Positions 52,825-62,142 of a stretch of DNA of 64,000 nucleotides are shown piece by piece. A program made the translations under genes and the position numbers. Origin of the DNA: JBMOUD01 sp049319665. Lineage in GTDB: Bacteria; Pseudomonadota; Gammaproteobacteria; Enterobacterales; Enterobacteriaceae. The notes beneath the pieces were generated by a model that was not told where the DNA came from, did no database searches, and was given only the letters and a program-made list of their open reading frames with translations. The stretch is from the NCBI RefSeq assembly GCF_049319665.1, contig NZ_JBMOUD010000007.1, positions 1 to 64,000 of the forward strand, in the 5' to 3' direction. Position 1 is the first letter of the stretch. Each line of letters opens with the position of its first letter.

Positions 52825-54258
52825 ATGCGTTTTTTACGAATTGTCAGTGGATTAGCTTGCGCCTTTGTTCTAAATGCAAACGCAGCCCCGGTAGAATCTT
52901 ATACACAGTACCTGCCTGATGGCACCAATCTGTCCGTGCTAGTGCAGAAAATTGGTGCAACAACGCCTATCATTGATTACCACGGGCAGCAGATGGCGCT
53001 ACCTGCCAGTACGATGAAACTGCTAACGGCATTAGCGGCTTTATTACAGTTAGGGCCAGATTTTCGCTTTAATACTACCTTTGAAACGAATGGCACTATT
53101 TCGGACGGCGTATTGAAAGGCAACTTGGTGGCCCGTTTTGACGGCGACCCGTCTTTCAAGCGGCAAAATATCCGTAATATGGTGGCAGCTTTAAAGAAAC
53201 AGGGCATAAAAGAGATAAGTGGTGATGTACTGATTGATACGTCAGTCTTCGCCAGCCACGATAAAGCACCGGGCTGGCCATGGAATGATATCACTCAGTG
53301 TTTCAGCGCGCCGCCAGCAGCGGCCATTGTCGATCGGAACTGTTTCTCTGTGTCCCTGTACAGTGCAACTAAGCCTGATGAGAACGCCTTTATCCGCGTC
53401 GCTTCCTATTATCCAGTACATATGTTCAGCGAAGTACGCACCTTAGCAAAAGGCTCCCCAGATGCGCAGTATTGCGAGCTGGATGTTGTGCCTGGTGAGT
53501 TTAACCGCTACACACTGACGGGTTGTTTAACGCAACGCAGTGAACCTTTACCGCTGGCTTTTGCTATCCAGGATGGCGCGGCTTATGCTGGCGAAATCAT
53601 AAAAGCAGAGTTACAACAAGCAGATATCCAGATCGACGGTACCCTGAAACGCCAAACACGACCAACACCTGTTGGAACAGTACTGGCACAAACGCAATCA
53701 GTACCGCTACACGATTTACTGCGCCAAATGTTGAAAAAATCTGACAACATGATTGCTGATACGGTATTTCGTACTATTGGGCACCAGCGCCTTGGTGTAC
53801 CAGGAACCTGGCGTGCGGGCTCTGATGCAGTAAGACAAATTCTGCGCCAAAAAGCGGGGATTGATCTTGGTAATACGATCCAAGTCGATGGCTCTGGTTT
53901 ATCACGCCATGATTTGATTTCTCCTGCGACAATGATGCAAGTACTGCAATATATCGCCCAGAATGATAAAGAACTCGATTTCATCTCAATGCTGCCGTTG
54001 GCAGGCCATGATGGAACTCTGCAATATCGCGGTGGTCTACACGAGGCTGGCGTTGATGGGAAAGTATCGGCCAAAACAGGATCACTGGCTGGTGTTTATA
54101 ATCTGGCCGGTTTCATCACCACCGCAAGTGGCCAGCGTTTGGCCTTTATTCAATATCTGTCTGGCTATGCAGTACCACCAGAGGATCAGCGCACACGTCG
54201 TGCACCATTAGTCCGTTTTGAAAGCCGTCTCTATAAGGATATCTATCAAAACAACTAA
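52825..54258 (+). CDS. dacB: D-alanyl-D-alanine carboxypeptidase/endopeptidase DacB (PBP4)
   Basis: Periplasmic penicillin-binding protein that trims and cuts peptidoglycan cross-links. From ATG 52825 it has 477 residues, exactly as E. coli DacB, with signal peptide MRFLRIVSGLACAFVLNANA. Active-site motifs are S62xxK65 in ASTMK, SDN in KKSDNMIAD and KTG in SAKTGSLAG. An earlier ATG at 52780 has a better ribosome-binding site (GAGG) and would lengthen the N region by 15 residues. Followed by pmrAB. Confidence 0.95.
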   Translation: MRFLRIVSGLACAFVLNANAAPVESYTQYLPDGTNLSVLVQKIGATTPIIDYHGQQMALPASTMKLLTALAALLQLGPDFRFNTTFETNGTISDGVLKGNLVARFDGDPSFKRQNIRNMVAALKKQGIKEISGDVLIDTSVFASHDKAPGWPWNDITQCFSAPPAAAIVDRNCFSVSLYSATKPDENAFIRVASYYPVHMFSEVRTLAKGSPDAQYCELDVVPGEFNRYTLTGCLTQRSEPLPLAFAIQDGAAYAGEIIKAELQQADIQIDGTLKRQTRPTPVGTVLAQTQSVPLHDLLRQMLKKSDNMIADTVFRTIGHQRLGVPGTWRAGSDAVRQILRQKAGIDLGNTIQVDGSGLSRHDLISPATMMQVLQYIAQNDKELDFISMLPLAGHDGTLQYRGGLHEAGVDGKVSAKTGSLAGVYNLAGFITTASGQRLAFIQYLSGYAVPPEDQRTRRAPLVRFESRLYKDIYQNN

Positions 54259-54319
54259 CTTTTACCGAGCGATATAAAGCCTGCGCCATGAAACTATTTA
54301 TTTATAAAACAATTAATTC

Positions 54320-54982
54320 ATGAAGCTATTAATTGTTGAAGACGATGAGCTTTTACGTCAAGGATTGGCGCAGGCACTAACCAGTGATAATTACGCCTGT
54401 GATTGTACATCCACAGCAGCTGAAGCTTGCGCACTCCTGCAAGCAGGCCAATACAGCCTGATTATTCTCGATCTCGGCCTGCCAGATAAAGACGGTGCCA
54501 CGTTATTACGCCAGTGGCGCCGGCAAAATATGTCTCTACCGGTACTGATTCTCACCGCCCGAGATGCACTTGAAGATCGCGTTGATGGTTTAGATGCTGG
54601 AGCCGATGACTATCTGATAAAGCCTTTCGCCTTAGTGGAACTTCAGGCCCGAGTAAGAGCGTTAATCCGCCGCTATCAGGGGTATAGCGACAATCTTCTC
54701 GAAGTCGGAGATATTACGCTTAATCTCTCAAGCCAGCAGGTTTACCAGCGCCAGCAATTAGTCGAAATTACGCCAAAAGAGTTCTCTCTGCTCTCCAGAT
54801 TAATGATGCGTGCCGGCCAAACGGTAAATCGCGAACTTTTGCAGCAAGATCTCTACACGTGGCAAGATGATCTAGGTTCCAATACGCTTGAAGTACATAT
54901 TCATAATTTACGTCGAAAATTAGGCAAAGATCTGATCCACACGGTTCGAGGCATTGGCTACCGATTGAACAAAATACGATGA
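54320..54982 (+). CDS. pmrA: Response regulator PmrA (BasR)
   Basis: OmpR-family response regulator, 220 residues. Receiver domain with phospho-acceptor D51 in LIILDLGLPD and K101 in LIKPF, followed by a winged-helix DNA-binding domain ending in NTLEVHIHNLRRKLG and HTVRGIGYRL. Best match by eye is BasR/PmrA, which controls lipid A modification genes. It overlaps the sensor kinase gene by ATGA, and lies 61 nt after dacB. Confidence 0.85.
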   Translation: MKLLIVEDDELLRQGLAQALTSDNYACDCTSTAAEACALLQAGQYSLIILDLGLPDKDGATLLRQWRRQNMSLPVLILTARDALEDRVDGLDAGADDYLIKPFALVELQARVRALIRRYQGYSDNLLEVGDITLNLSSQQVYQRQQLVEITPKEFSLLSRLMMRAGQTVNRELLQQDLYTWQDDLGSNTLEVHIHNLRRKLGKDLIHTVRGIGYRLNKIR

Positions 54983-56037
54983 CCAGTATGCGCCGCCGAC
55001 TCTTGCTGATGCTAGCTCTCATCTTGGTTGCGACCCAGTTGACCAGCGCCTTCTGGCTATTGCATGAAAGCCAAGAGCAGATCAACCTGCTAGTCGATGA
55101 CACCTTATCAGCCAAAGCTCGTGATGCTCATCTGGAAAGAGAAATAACCGAAGCTATCACCTCGCTGATAGCCCCTTCCCTTACGATGCTTGCCGCAACA
55201 TTATTACTCTCGTTCTGGGCAATAAGCTGGATTATCCGCCCGTTGAATCAGTTGCAACAGCGTTTGGAGACGCGCTCCGCAGACAACCTTTCCCCTTTAC
55301 CATTAAATACTGAGATCAAAGAAGTGGTTGCGGTAACCAACGCGCTAAACCAGTTATTCAGCCGCTTATCAACCACTATTGCCCAAGAGAGATTATTTAC
55401 TGCCGATGCGGCTCATGAGCTACGCACGCCGCTGGCCGGCGTCAGACTGCATCTGGAACTGATGGAGCAAAAAGGGGTAGAAGGCAGTACGATGTTGATC
55501 AAACGCATCGATCAACTTATGCATACTATTGAGCAATTGCTGATGTTAGCTCGTGCAGGGCAAAATTTTGCCAAAGGGCTTTATGAGCAAGTCGATATCA
55601 CCCATAACGTATTAGCGCCGCTCAGAGACGAACTGCAGGAGATGTTGTCCCATCGCCATCAGCGTCTACATATCGATGAAAAAGAATCAATCATTGTTGA
55701 AGGAGATGCCGTTCTACTACGTCTGATGGTGCGCAACTTAGTCGAAAACGCCTATCGCTACAGCCCGGAAAACAGCGATATTGAGATCAAACTCCATACC
55801 CAAAACGAACGATTATTAATAGAAGTCAGTGATCGAGGTCCAGGTATCGATGAGCAAAAAGCCAGCGAGCTAACCCAAGCATTTAAACGTGGTGACGAGC
55901 GTTTTGGTGGCAGCGGGCTGGGATTAAATATCGTGGTGAGGATTATTCACTTACATGGTGGGGAGTTGATACTGCGTAACCGGGATAAAGCGCCTGGCCT
56001 TAGTGCTCAGTGTTTACTTCCAGTAAGGGGAAGTTAA
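54979..56037 (+). CDS. pmrB: Sensor histidine kinase PmrB (BasS)
   Basis: Inner-membrane kinase partner of PmrA. 352 residues: helix 1 at about 8-27, a short periplasmic loop, helix 2 at about 64-86, HAMP, the H-box with H146 in DAAHELRTPLAGVR, and ATPase motifs NLVENAYRYS, DRGPGI and GGSGLGLNIV. The loop holds E55-I-T-E58 just before helix 2, the ExxE arrangement that senses Fe3+ in Salmonella PmrB. This supports PmrB over other small-loop kinases. Confidence 0.85.
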   Translation: MTSMRRRLLLMLALILVATQLTSAFWLLHESQEQINLLVDDTLSAKARDAHLEREITEAITSLIAPSLTMLAATLLLSFWAISWIIRPLNQLQQRLETRSADNLSPLPLNTEIKEVVAVTNALNQLFSRLSTTIAQERLFTADAAHELRTPLAGVRLHLELMEQKGVEGSTMLIKRIDQLMHTIEQLLMLARAGQNFAKGLYEQVDITHNVLAPLRDELQEMLSHRHQRLHIDEKESIIVEGDAVLLRLMVRNLVENAYRYSPENSDIEIKLHTQNERLLIEVSDRGPGIDEQKASELTQAFKRGDERFGGSGLGLNIVVRIIHLHGGELILRNRDKAPGLSAQCLLPVRGS

Positions 56038-56084
56038 GTTTTTTCTACCTCGCCGGTGAGGCTTATTGAAAGTTTTTCAAGCTT

Positions 56085-56780
56085 GCTCAAGCTTGACAGA
56101 GTATATGTCGGGTTCTAAAACGGGAATAGAGTAAGTTTCGGTTCTTTAAATACGGTATTTAATGCAACCTTGCAGCCCGAACCGAGCCAAGGGGGAACGC
56201 GTCCCCCTTCGCGATCCCGCGCTTTTTCCTACTTCCAGCTCGGTATCCAGTGGAAGCCATGTTTCAGAAGCTTCCGTGATAGCGCAAATGCCAGCCTTCC
56301 AGGCTCCCCGCCTCCGGGTTCAAGCCAACGATAATTCTATTGTCTTTCACCACTCCACCGGTGGCATTTTGAGTGCGCTTGGCGGCTTTTAAGGTCAAGT
56401 TCAAAGGCAAAGGCAGCTTAACTTTTGACTTTAACAGCCTGGTGGCGCACTCAAAATTTCACTGACGAGTGGTGGAGAGACGGCAAAGCTGGCTCGAACC
56501 CGAAGGAAGGCATGGCGAAGCCATGAAATTTGCGCCTATAACAGTGATATCTGAAACATAGCCTAATTGGAATCCGATATAACACCATGAAAAGGCGCGG
56601 GATTGTAAAGGGTGGCGCCACCACCCTTTACTCGGTTTAGGCTGCGGGCCTGTATTGAACACTTCACTTCGGAAACCGAAAAACTCACTATTCTGGTGTT
56701 GATAACCGCGCAAGCACGGTTATTGCTTCCACAACCTTCAAACCTTCCCAGTTTCTCTACTAACATTGAGGGCCGCATCA
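56085..56780. repeat. Structured inverted-repeat element, copy B (complete)
   Basis: The gap between pmrB and obgE (56038-56803) has no credible gene. The two halves, about 56090-56400 and 56415-56720, are imperfect inverted copies of each other, meeting near two AAAGGC units at 56403-56414. Each half carries, from centre outwards, GCGCACTCAAAAT, a TCTGAAACAT block, GCGCGGGAT, a hairpin and CGGTT. The hairpins are AAGGGGGA/TCCCCCTT (left, about 56188-56208) and TAAAGGGTGG/CCACCCTTTA (right, about 56605-56630). Copy A at the window start matches this one but has a third stem sequence. Confidence 0.75.
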
Positions 56781-56803
56781 AATGCGGCCCTCAATACTAA
56801 ATT

Positions 56804-57973
56804 TTAACGCTCATAGATGATTTCGACGCCTTCGTCGTCGTCTTCGTCCCAGTCGTCATCCCAATCGTCATCTTCAGCTTCGATCTCAGCCAGTTGCTCT
56901 TTGTGGTAATCATCCCACATGAACTCGACTTTTTCAGGCGCTGCTTCTTCGATTGCCATTGTTTTAGGATTAGCGTTGATAAAGCTCATGACATCCCAGC
57001 ACAGTGCATTCACGCCTTCACGGTTAGCGGCAGAGATCAGGTAGTAGTTACCTTCCCAACCTAACGCGTCAGCGATAGTTTTTGCCCGTGCTTCTGCTTC
57101 TTCTTTATCAATCAAATCAACTTTGTTGAAGACTAACCAACGCGGTTTGGATGCCAGTTTTTCGTTGTATTGCTGCAATTCATTAATGATAACTTTAGCA
57201 TTCTCAATCGGATCGGATTCATCGATTGGTGCAATATCAATAAGGTGCAGTAATACACGACAACGCTCAAGGTGCTTCAAGAAGCGAATACCTAAGCCAG
57301 CGCCTTCAGAAGCCCCTTCAATCAAACCAGGGATATCCGCCACCACGAAGCTCTGTTCGTTATCCATACGTACAACGCCTAAGCTTGGCACCAGCGTAGT
57401 AAATGGATAGTCAGCAACTTTAGGTTTTGCAGCAGAAACTGAACGGATAAATGTCGATTTACCGGCATTTGGCAAGCCCAGCATACCTACGTCAGCCAGC
57501 AGCATTAGCTCCAGTGACAAGTCGCGTAGTTCGCCTTTTGTCCCCATAGTTTTTTGGCGTGGGGAACGGTTTACCGACGATTTAAAACGGGTATTGCCTA
57601 AGCCGTGGAAACCACCTTTGGCAACCATTTGCACCTGGCCATTGCGAGTCATATCACCTAAGACTTCGCCAGTACCTTGGTCTAGTACGCGCGTACCTAC
57701 CGGAACTTTAATCGTGATATCTTTGCCACGTTTACCGGTACAGTCACGGCTTTGACCATTCTCACCGCGCTCAGCACGGAAAGATTTTACAAACCGGTAA
57801 TCAATTAACGTATTGAGATTCTCATCCGCCACCAGATACACATCGCCGCCGTCGCCACCGTCGCCGCCATCAGGGCCACCACGGGGAATATACTTTTCAC
57901 GGCGGAAGCTAACGCATCCGTTACCGCCGTCACCGGCCACGACTAGAATTGTGGCTTCATCTACAAACTTCAT
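56804..57973 (-). CDS. obgE: GTPase ObgE/CgtA
   Basis: Essential 50S-associated GTPase. 389 residues: Gly-rich Obg fold (residues 1-158, with GGDGGDGGDVYLVAD), G domain with GLPNAGKSTFI, DIPGLIEG and NKVDL, and an acidic tail with WDDDWDEDDDEG. Start MKFVDEATI at ATG 57973; the frame is open to 57991. yhbE, normally next upstream, is a remnant here. Confidence 0.96.
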   Translation of the reverse strand: MKFVDEATILVVAGDGGNGCVSFRREKYIPRGGPDGGDGGDGGDVYLVADENLNTLIDYRFVKSFRAERGENGQSRDCTGKRGKDITIKVPVGTRVLDQGTGEVLGDMTRNGQVQMVAKGGFHGLGNTRFKSSVNRSPRQKTMGTKGELRDLSLELMLLADVGMLGLPNAGKSTFIRSVSAAKPKVADYPFTTLVPSLGVVRMDNEQSFVVADIPGLIEGASEGAGLGIRFLKHLERCRVLLHLIDIAPIDESDPIENAKVIINELQQYNEKLASKPRWLVFNKVDLIDKEEAEARAKTIADALGWEGNYYLISAANREGVNALCWDVMSFINANPKTMAIEEAAPEKVEFMWDDYHKEQLAEIEAEDDDWDDDWDEDDDEGVEIIYER

Positions 57974-57991
57974 TTGAACTCTCTCCGTCAA

Positions 57992-58380
57992 TCATTCACC
58001 GGGTTGCTGCAATTGAGCCACCAAGTCTTGTTCTGTCCGCCGCGGCCACCAACGATGGCCAATTGCGGAAAACATTGCTCCCGCTACCACCACAAATAGG
58101 CCTGAATGACCGATAAAATTGACTATCGGTGCGGCTAAAGTATCTGGCCAAACGAGCGCCAATTAATCCGTAAATAGCAGGGTAGACAATGCTGTCAGCG
58201 AGATAAAATGCTGAGCTCTGTTGTCAGCCGCTGAAATGCCAAAGTATTTCTGAAACTACCAGAGATAACGATGAGTAGTATGCAAAGTGTACAGCAAAAA
58301 TAAGCGCCACGGTGAATATAGCCAACCGCAGTAGCGTATTTTGCATCATGCAATCATTACTCAGACAAAAGCGACATCGA
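57992..58380 (-). pseudogene. yhbE: Decayed yhbE (EamA-family transporter)
   Basis: The minus strand between rpmA and obgE, where yhbE normally lies, still reads pieces of that protein. The last 57 codons before TGA 57992-57994 include ALVWPDTLAAPIVNFIGHSG and VVVAGAMFSAIGHRWW, which match the YhbE C terminus. An in-frame TAA stands at 58163-58165. Further upstream, in shifted frames, come LFLLYTL (58283-58303) and LLRLA (about 58325-58345). Over half the gene is deleted or unrecognisable, and stops and frameshifts are many, so it is dead. Confidence 0.85.
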
Positions 58381-58492
58381 TGCAATCAGTAATGAACAAC
58401 CGTTAGTTGCTGTGATTACACCGGCAGTATCTCTATTGGAGCCAGAGATTTGCTATCCATATAGTTGCTATTTTATGGACTGACTAGAATGT

Positions 58493-58521
58493 AAAAAGCC
58501 CCGCAACGAGTTGCAGGGCTT
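58493..58521 (-). terminator. rplU-rpmA terminator
   Basis: AAGCCC(C)GCAAC/GTTGC(A)GGGCTT stem followed on the minus strand by TTTTT, about 70 nt after the rpmA stop. With this strong stop, obgE would need its own promoter. Confidence 0.88.
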
Positions 58522-58589
58522 ACATCTATTTTGTAGAACCACTCATCATCTGCAAAGCATTTCGTCAGTGGTTCTTAGACTCGAAAAAC

Positions 58590-58847
58590 TTATTCAGCTT
58601 CGATGCTGATAAATTTACGGTTGTTCGGGCCTTTAACTTCAAACTTAACTTTACCGTCAGCCAAAGCAAACAGAGTGTGGTCGCGACCACAACCTACGTT
58701 GATGCCAGCGTGGAATTTAGTACCACGTTGACGAACGATGATGCTGCCTGCCAGAACTGCTTCGCCGCCAAAGCGTTTTACGCCCAGACGTTTTGCTTCT
58801 GAGTCACGACCGTTTCGGGTCGAACCGCCAGCCTTTTTATGTGCCAT
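58590..58847 (-). CDS. rpmA: 50S ribosomal protein L27
   Basis: 85 residues, MAHKKAGGSTRNGRDSEAKR, full length, the family N terminus that reaches the peptidyl-transferase centre. Follows rplU by 18 nt. Confidence 0.98.
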   Translation of the reverse strand: MAHKKAGGSTRNGRDSEAKRLGVKRFGGEAVLAGSIIVRQRGTKFHAGINVGCGRDHTLFALADGKVKFEVKGPNNRKFISIEAE

Positions 58848-58865
58848 GAATCCGCTCTCCTAAAC

Positions 58866-59177
58866 TTAAGCGCTGATGCCGGTGATTTTGACGTCAGTGA
58901 ACCACTGACGGTGACCTTGTTGCTTACGGTAGTGCTTACGACGACGAAACTTAACGATTTTAACTTTCTCGCCACGACCGTGAGCTACAACTTCAGCTTT
59001 GACCACACCGCCTTCAACTAAAGGCAGACCGATTTGGATCTCTTCACCGTTAGCAATCATCAGAACTTGGTCAAACGCAATGGTTTCACCAGTTGCGATG
59101 TCCAGCTTTTCCAAGCGAACGGTCTGACCTTCGCTTACTCGGTGTTGTTTACCACCACTTTGGAAAACCGCGTACAT
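58866..59177 (-). CDS. rplU: 50S ribosomal protein L21
   Basis: 103 residues from MYAVFQSGGKQHRVSEGQTV, with the C-terminal RRRKHYRKQQGHRQWFTDVK. The ATG at 59177 is used rather than the frame opening at 59204. First gene of the rplU-rpmA operon, divergent from ispB. Confidence 0.98.
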   Translation of the reverse strand: MYAVFQSGGKQHRVSEGQTVRLEKLDIATGETIAFDQVLMIANGEEIQIGLPLVEGGVVKAEVVAHGRGEKVKIVKFRRRKHYRKQQGHRQWFTDVKITGISA

Positions 59178-59440
59178 ATAAAACTCCGCTTTCCGCGCAC
59201 TCAACTTTGTATAGTCCAGAGGGCGCTATAAATATTCACAATAGGGCGCGAATTCTACGCAAAAAATCAGCATAAGACAAGAGCACTTTCACCACAAAAG
59301 AAGAAAAAAAGCGCAGTACACTGGTTGTCATTTATCTACAGCGTTTTTCAAGTACAATCCCTTATACAGTTCAGTTGAATAATGTGCCAAAGTGAGTAAC
59401 AACTCATCGCGGTAAAGAGAAAAACAGCCGAAAAATCACA

Positions 59441-60412
59441 ATGAACCTAGAACAGATTATCGATCTTACCGAGAAAGATATGGCTGCAGTCAACGCAACC
59501 ATCCTTGAACAGTTGAATTCTGATGTCGCGCTCATCAATCAACTTGGACACTATATCATCAGCGGCGGCGGTAAAAGAATCCGCCCCATGATTGCCGTTT
59601 TGGCAGCCAAAGCACTCGATTACAGTGGCAATAAACATGTTACGGTGGCCGCACTTATTGAGTTTATTCATACCGCAACATTGTTACATGACGATGTTGT
59701 AGATGAATCCGATATGCGTCGAGGCAAAGCAACAGCCAATGCTGCATTTGGTAACGCGGCCAGCGTACTAGTAGGTGATTTTATCTACACGCGCGCCTTC
59801 CAGATGATGACCGATTTAGAATCAATGCCGGTACTGGCATTAATGGCTAAAGCGGTAAACGTCATCGCCGAAGGTGAAGTTTTACAACTTATGAACTGTA
59901 ACGATCCTGATATTACTGAAGAAATTTACATGCAGGTTATCTACAGTAAAACAGCTCGTCTCTTCGAAGCCGCTGCGCAGTCATCAGCGATGCTAGCCGG
60001 CGGTAATGAGCAACAAATCGTCGCATTACAAGATTATGGCCGCTATTTGGGTACCGCATTCCAGTTAATAGACGATTTGCTTGATTATGATGCTGACGGC
60101 GAAACGCTGGGTAAAAATACCGGCGATGACCTCAATGAAGGCAAACCGACGTTACCGTTGTTACACGCAATGAAACATGGGGATCCTGAACAATCGGCAA
60201 TGATTCGTCAGGCAATTGAACAAGGTAATGGCAGACATCTGCTCGAACCGGTACTTGCCGCGATGCATCAATGGGGTTCGCTTGAATACACCCGAACCCG
60301 GGCAGAAGAAGAAGCAGATAAAGCTATTGCGGCCCTGCAGATCTTGCCAGAATCACCGCACCGTATTGCGCTCGAAACGCTTGCACATATTGCAGTAAAA
60401 CGAGACTTCTAA
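59441..60412 (+). CDS. ispB: Octaprenyl diphosphate synthase IspB
   Basis: Makes the C40 side chain of ubiquinone and menaquinone. 323 residues, E. coli length. First Asp-rich motif DDVVDESDMRRG and second DDLLDYDADGETLGKNTGDD are both intact. The promoter lies in the 263-nt gap shared with rplU. Confidence 0.96.
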   Translation: MNLEQIIDLTEKDMAAVNATILEQLNSDVALINQLGHYIISGGGKRIRPMIAVLAAKALDYSGNKHVTVAALIEFIHTATLLHDDVVDESDMRRGKATANAAFGNAASVLVGDFIYTRAFQMMTDLESMPVLALMAKAVNVIAEGEVLQLMNCNDPDITEEIYMQVIYSKTARLFEAAAQSSAMLAGGNEQQIVALQDYGRYLGTAFQLIDDLLDYDADGETLGKNTGDDLNEGKPTLPLLHAMKHGDPEQSAMIRQAIEQGNGRHLLEPVLAAMHQWGSLEYTRTRAEEEADKAIAALQILPESPHRIALETLAHIAVKRDF

Positions 60413-60437
60413 TTGTCTTAGTGATACTTGTTGCCAA

Positions 60438-60479
60438 CACTCTCATTGCGCTACCGCGCTCAGGTACGCAATGAGAGTG
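60438..60479. repeat. Inverted repeat after ispB
   Basis: CACTCTCATTGCG and CGCAATGAGAGTG form a 13-bp perfect stem with a 16-nt loop, 25 nt after the ispB stop. It lies in a convergent gap and may stop transcription from both sides, though no long T-run follows. Confidence 0.65.
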
Positions 60480-60499
60480 AGTTTATGACATCAAGGATA

Positions 60500-60865
60500 T
60501 TAGTCCGTCGTTTCCTGATTCAAGGCCAAACGCTTCATCATCTCTTTCACTCCCTCTCTAACGATGAAAGAAACGATCGACTTGCGCTCGTCCTCGCTAA
60601 ACTGTTTATAGCTTTCAACCCAAATTGCTAACGGATCTTGATGTGACGAATAAACGTATTCTGCAGATTGTTCCTGCATAAGTAATGTAGATACCGTTTT
60701 TATCGGTAAACTATCGACATGATATTCAACAGCACGCCCCTGAACACCGCGCCGACGACGTTTAATCCATTCCTGACGCCGAGCCATTCCATGAATGCCT
60801 TGAGTCGAGCCAGGCAAACCCGCTACACCAATTAATTCCTTTGCTGCAAACCACTCTTGCTTCAT
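60500..60865 (-). CDS. Orphan Mu-type (MuA N-terminal-like) DNA-binding protein
   Basis: 121 residues. Residues 1-60 (MKQEWFAAKELIGVAGLPGS, then GIHGMARRQEWIKRRRRGVQ and GRAVEYHVDSLP) fit the winged-helix domain shared by Mu transposase A and Mu repressor. The rest is a helical region without the DDE catalytic core, so it is not a transposase. ATG 60865 has AGAGAAG 6 nt before it; ATG 60895 is an alternative. No other Mu gene is nearby. It is probably a domesticated regulator or a phage relic. Confidence 0.7.
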   Translation of the reverse strand: MKQEWFAAKELIGVAGLPGSTQGIHGMARRQEWIKRRRRGVQGRAVEYHVDSLPIKTVSTLLMQEQSAEYVYSSHQDPLAIWVESYKQFSEDERKSIVSFIVREGVKEMMKRLALNQETTD

Positions 60866-61857
60866 AACATTCTTCTCTGATTTGTCCTGAGACATTAAGG
60901 AAATAAAGTTATAAGTCCTTGAGGATGGATGTTTATTGCTAAACCCCAACCAATCCTTTTAATTGATAGCGTAAAATCTACGGTTAACTTATATCACCAA
61001 ATGATAGGTCACAACAGGATAAGTCATTGCATTTTTATGACTACCCTTCCAATTACTAAACAAAAAATCATATCAGCAGTAGTGTAAACGATGGTTTTCA
61101 ACGTTAGCCCATTAATATCCCGCGGATAAAAATCAATAATAATATAATAAAAGACAATATTGCCTATCCAATCCAAATAATAAATATTCTTCTTTTATTA
61201 TATATAGCGCTACTTCACATAGGTGTTGGCACTTACACGCATAAATCCGATCGCAGCATTAGCGCATTTTTTGGAAACCATTAAGAAATGATTTACTTTG
61301 ATGACTAAAATATGAAAACGCTAAAATAAAATCATGAGTGCAAAAAAATAAAACCCGTCAAAAAAACAACTAAAGGTTAAAATCAATAATACACTCCATT
61401 TAATTTTAAAAAACACTAACTTACCAATAACAAAAATGAGATAAAAAACAACAAGAGGGATATGATTAAAACATTGCAGAGAGAAACAAAAACAACCTTA
61501 AAAAACAATACATTAAAGATTTCTTATTGAAAGAACAAGTTGGAATGCTTTTACACAACAGAGTGATACCAAGGCAACTTACTCGATAAGTTAACTCACT
61601 TTGCTTAATCAAACCATTTATAAAAGTCGTTAAAAATAATAACCATATATTACATAAAATTGAAAGACGCCCGCTCTTACAACTCCCTCTTTTAATAAAA
61701 CAAAAAACATTCCATATTAAATATCTTTGTATTTTTAAATAAACATATTTGAAAAATGTTCAGAAATTTGTTCATATACTTTTAAATCACTAGAAAAGAA
61801 CATCCAATACAAAAAACTCATGCGTAAGCTTTGTCGATAATCTAAAAGGAAGTAAAA
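60866..61857. other. AT-rich gene-free region
   Basis: Nearly 1 kb of strongly AT-rich DNA with no supported gene, RNA or clear repeat. In E. coli ispB and sfsB are neighbours, so this stretch and the Mu-type gene form an insertion relative to that order. The sfsB promoter should lie at its right end. It looks like horizontally acquired or H-NS-bound DNA, but this is inference. Confidence 0.6.
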
Positions 61858-62130
61858 ATGACGAACAGGAAACAGGACTGGCATCATGCAGATATTATTG
61901 CGGCACTGCGTAAACAAGGTACGACACTTGCAGCAGTTTCTAGAGCAGCAGGGTTGAGCTCTTCGACATTAGCTAATGCCCTATCTCGCCCCTGGCCTAA
62001 AGGGGAATGGCTTATTGCTAATGCATTAGGGATCCATCCATCAATCATTTGGCCAAGTCGCTACTTTGATCCCAAAACACATACATTAATTAATCGCCAA
62101 ATGCGAAGTGCATCTGAAAAAAAGTCATAG
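61858..62130 (+). CDS. sfsB: Ner-like DNA-binding regulator SfsB (Nlp)
   Basis: 90 residues closely matching E. coli SfsB/Nlp: DWHHADIIAALRKQGTTLAA, SSSTLANALSRPWPKGEWLI and IWPSRYFDP. This is the helix-turn-helix of the Mu Ner family. SfsB affects maltose gene expression in E. coli. AAGGAAGT is the ribosome-binding site. Ends against the mdh terminator. Confidence 0.93.
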   Translation: MTNRKQDWHHADIIAALRKQGTTLAAVSRAAGLSSSTLANALSRPWPKGEWLIANALGIHPSIIWPSRYFDPKTHTLINRQMRSASEKKS

Positions 62131-62142
62131 GGACTTTACTAT

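Noticed and set aside
56459..56800. Open frames of 62-84 codons within repeat copy B
   Set aside because: They run through the hairpins, are not shared as proteins with copy A, and lack ribosome-binding sites.
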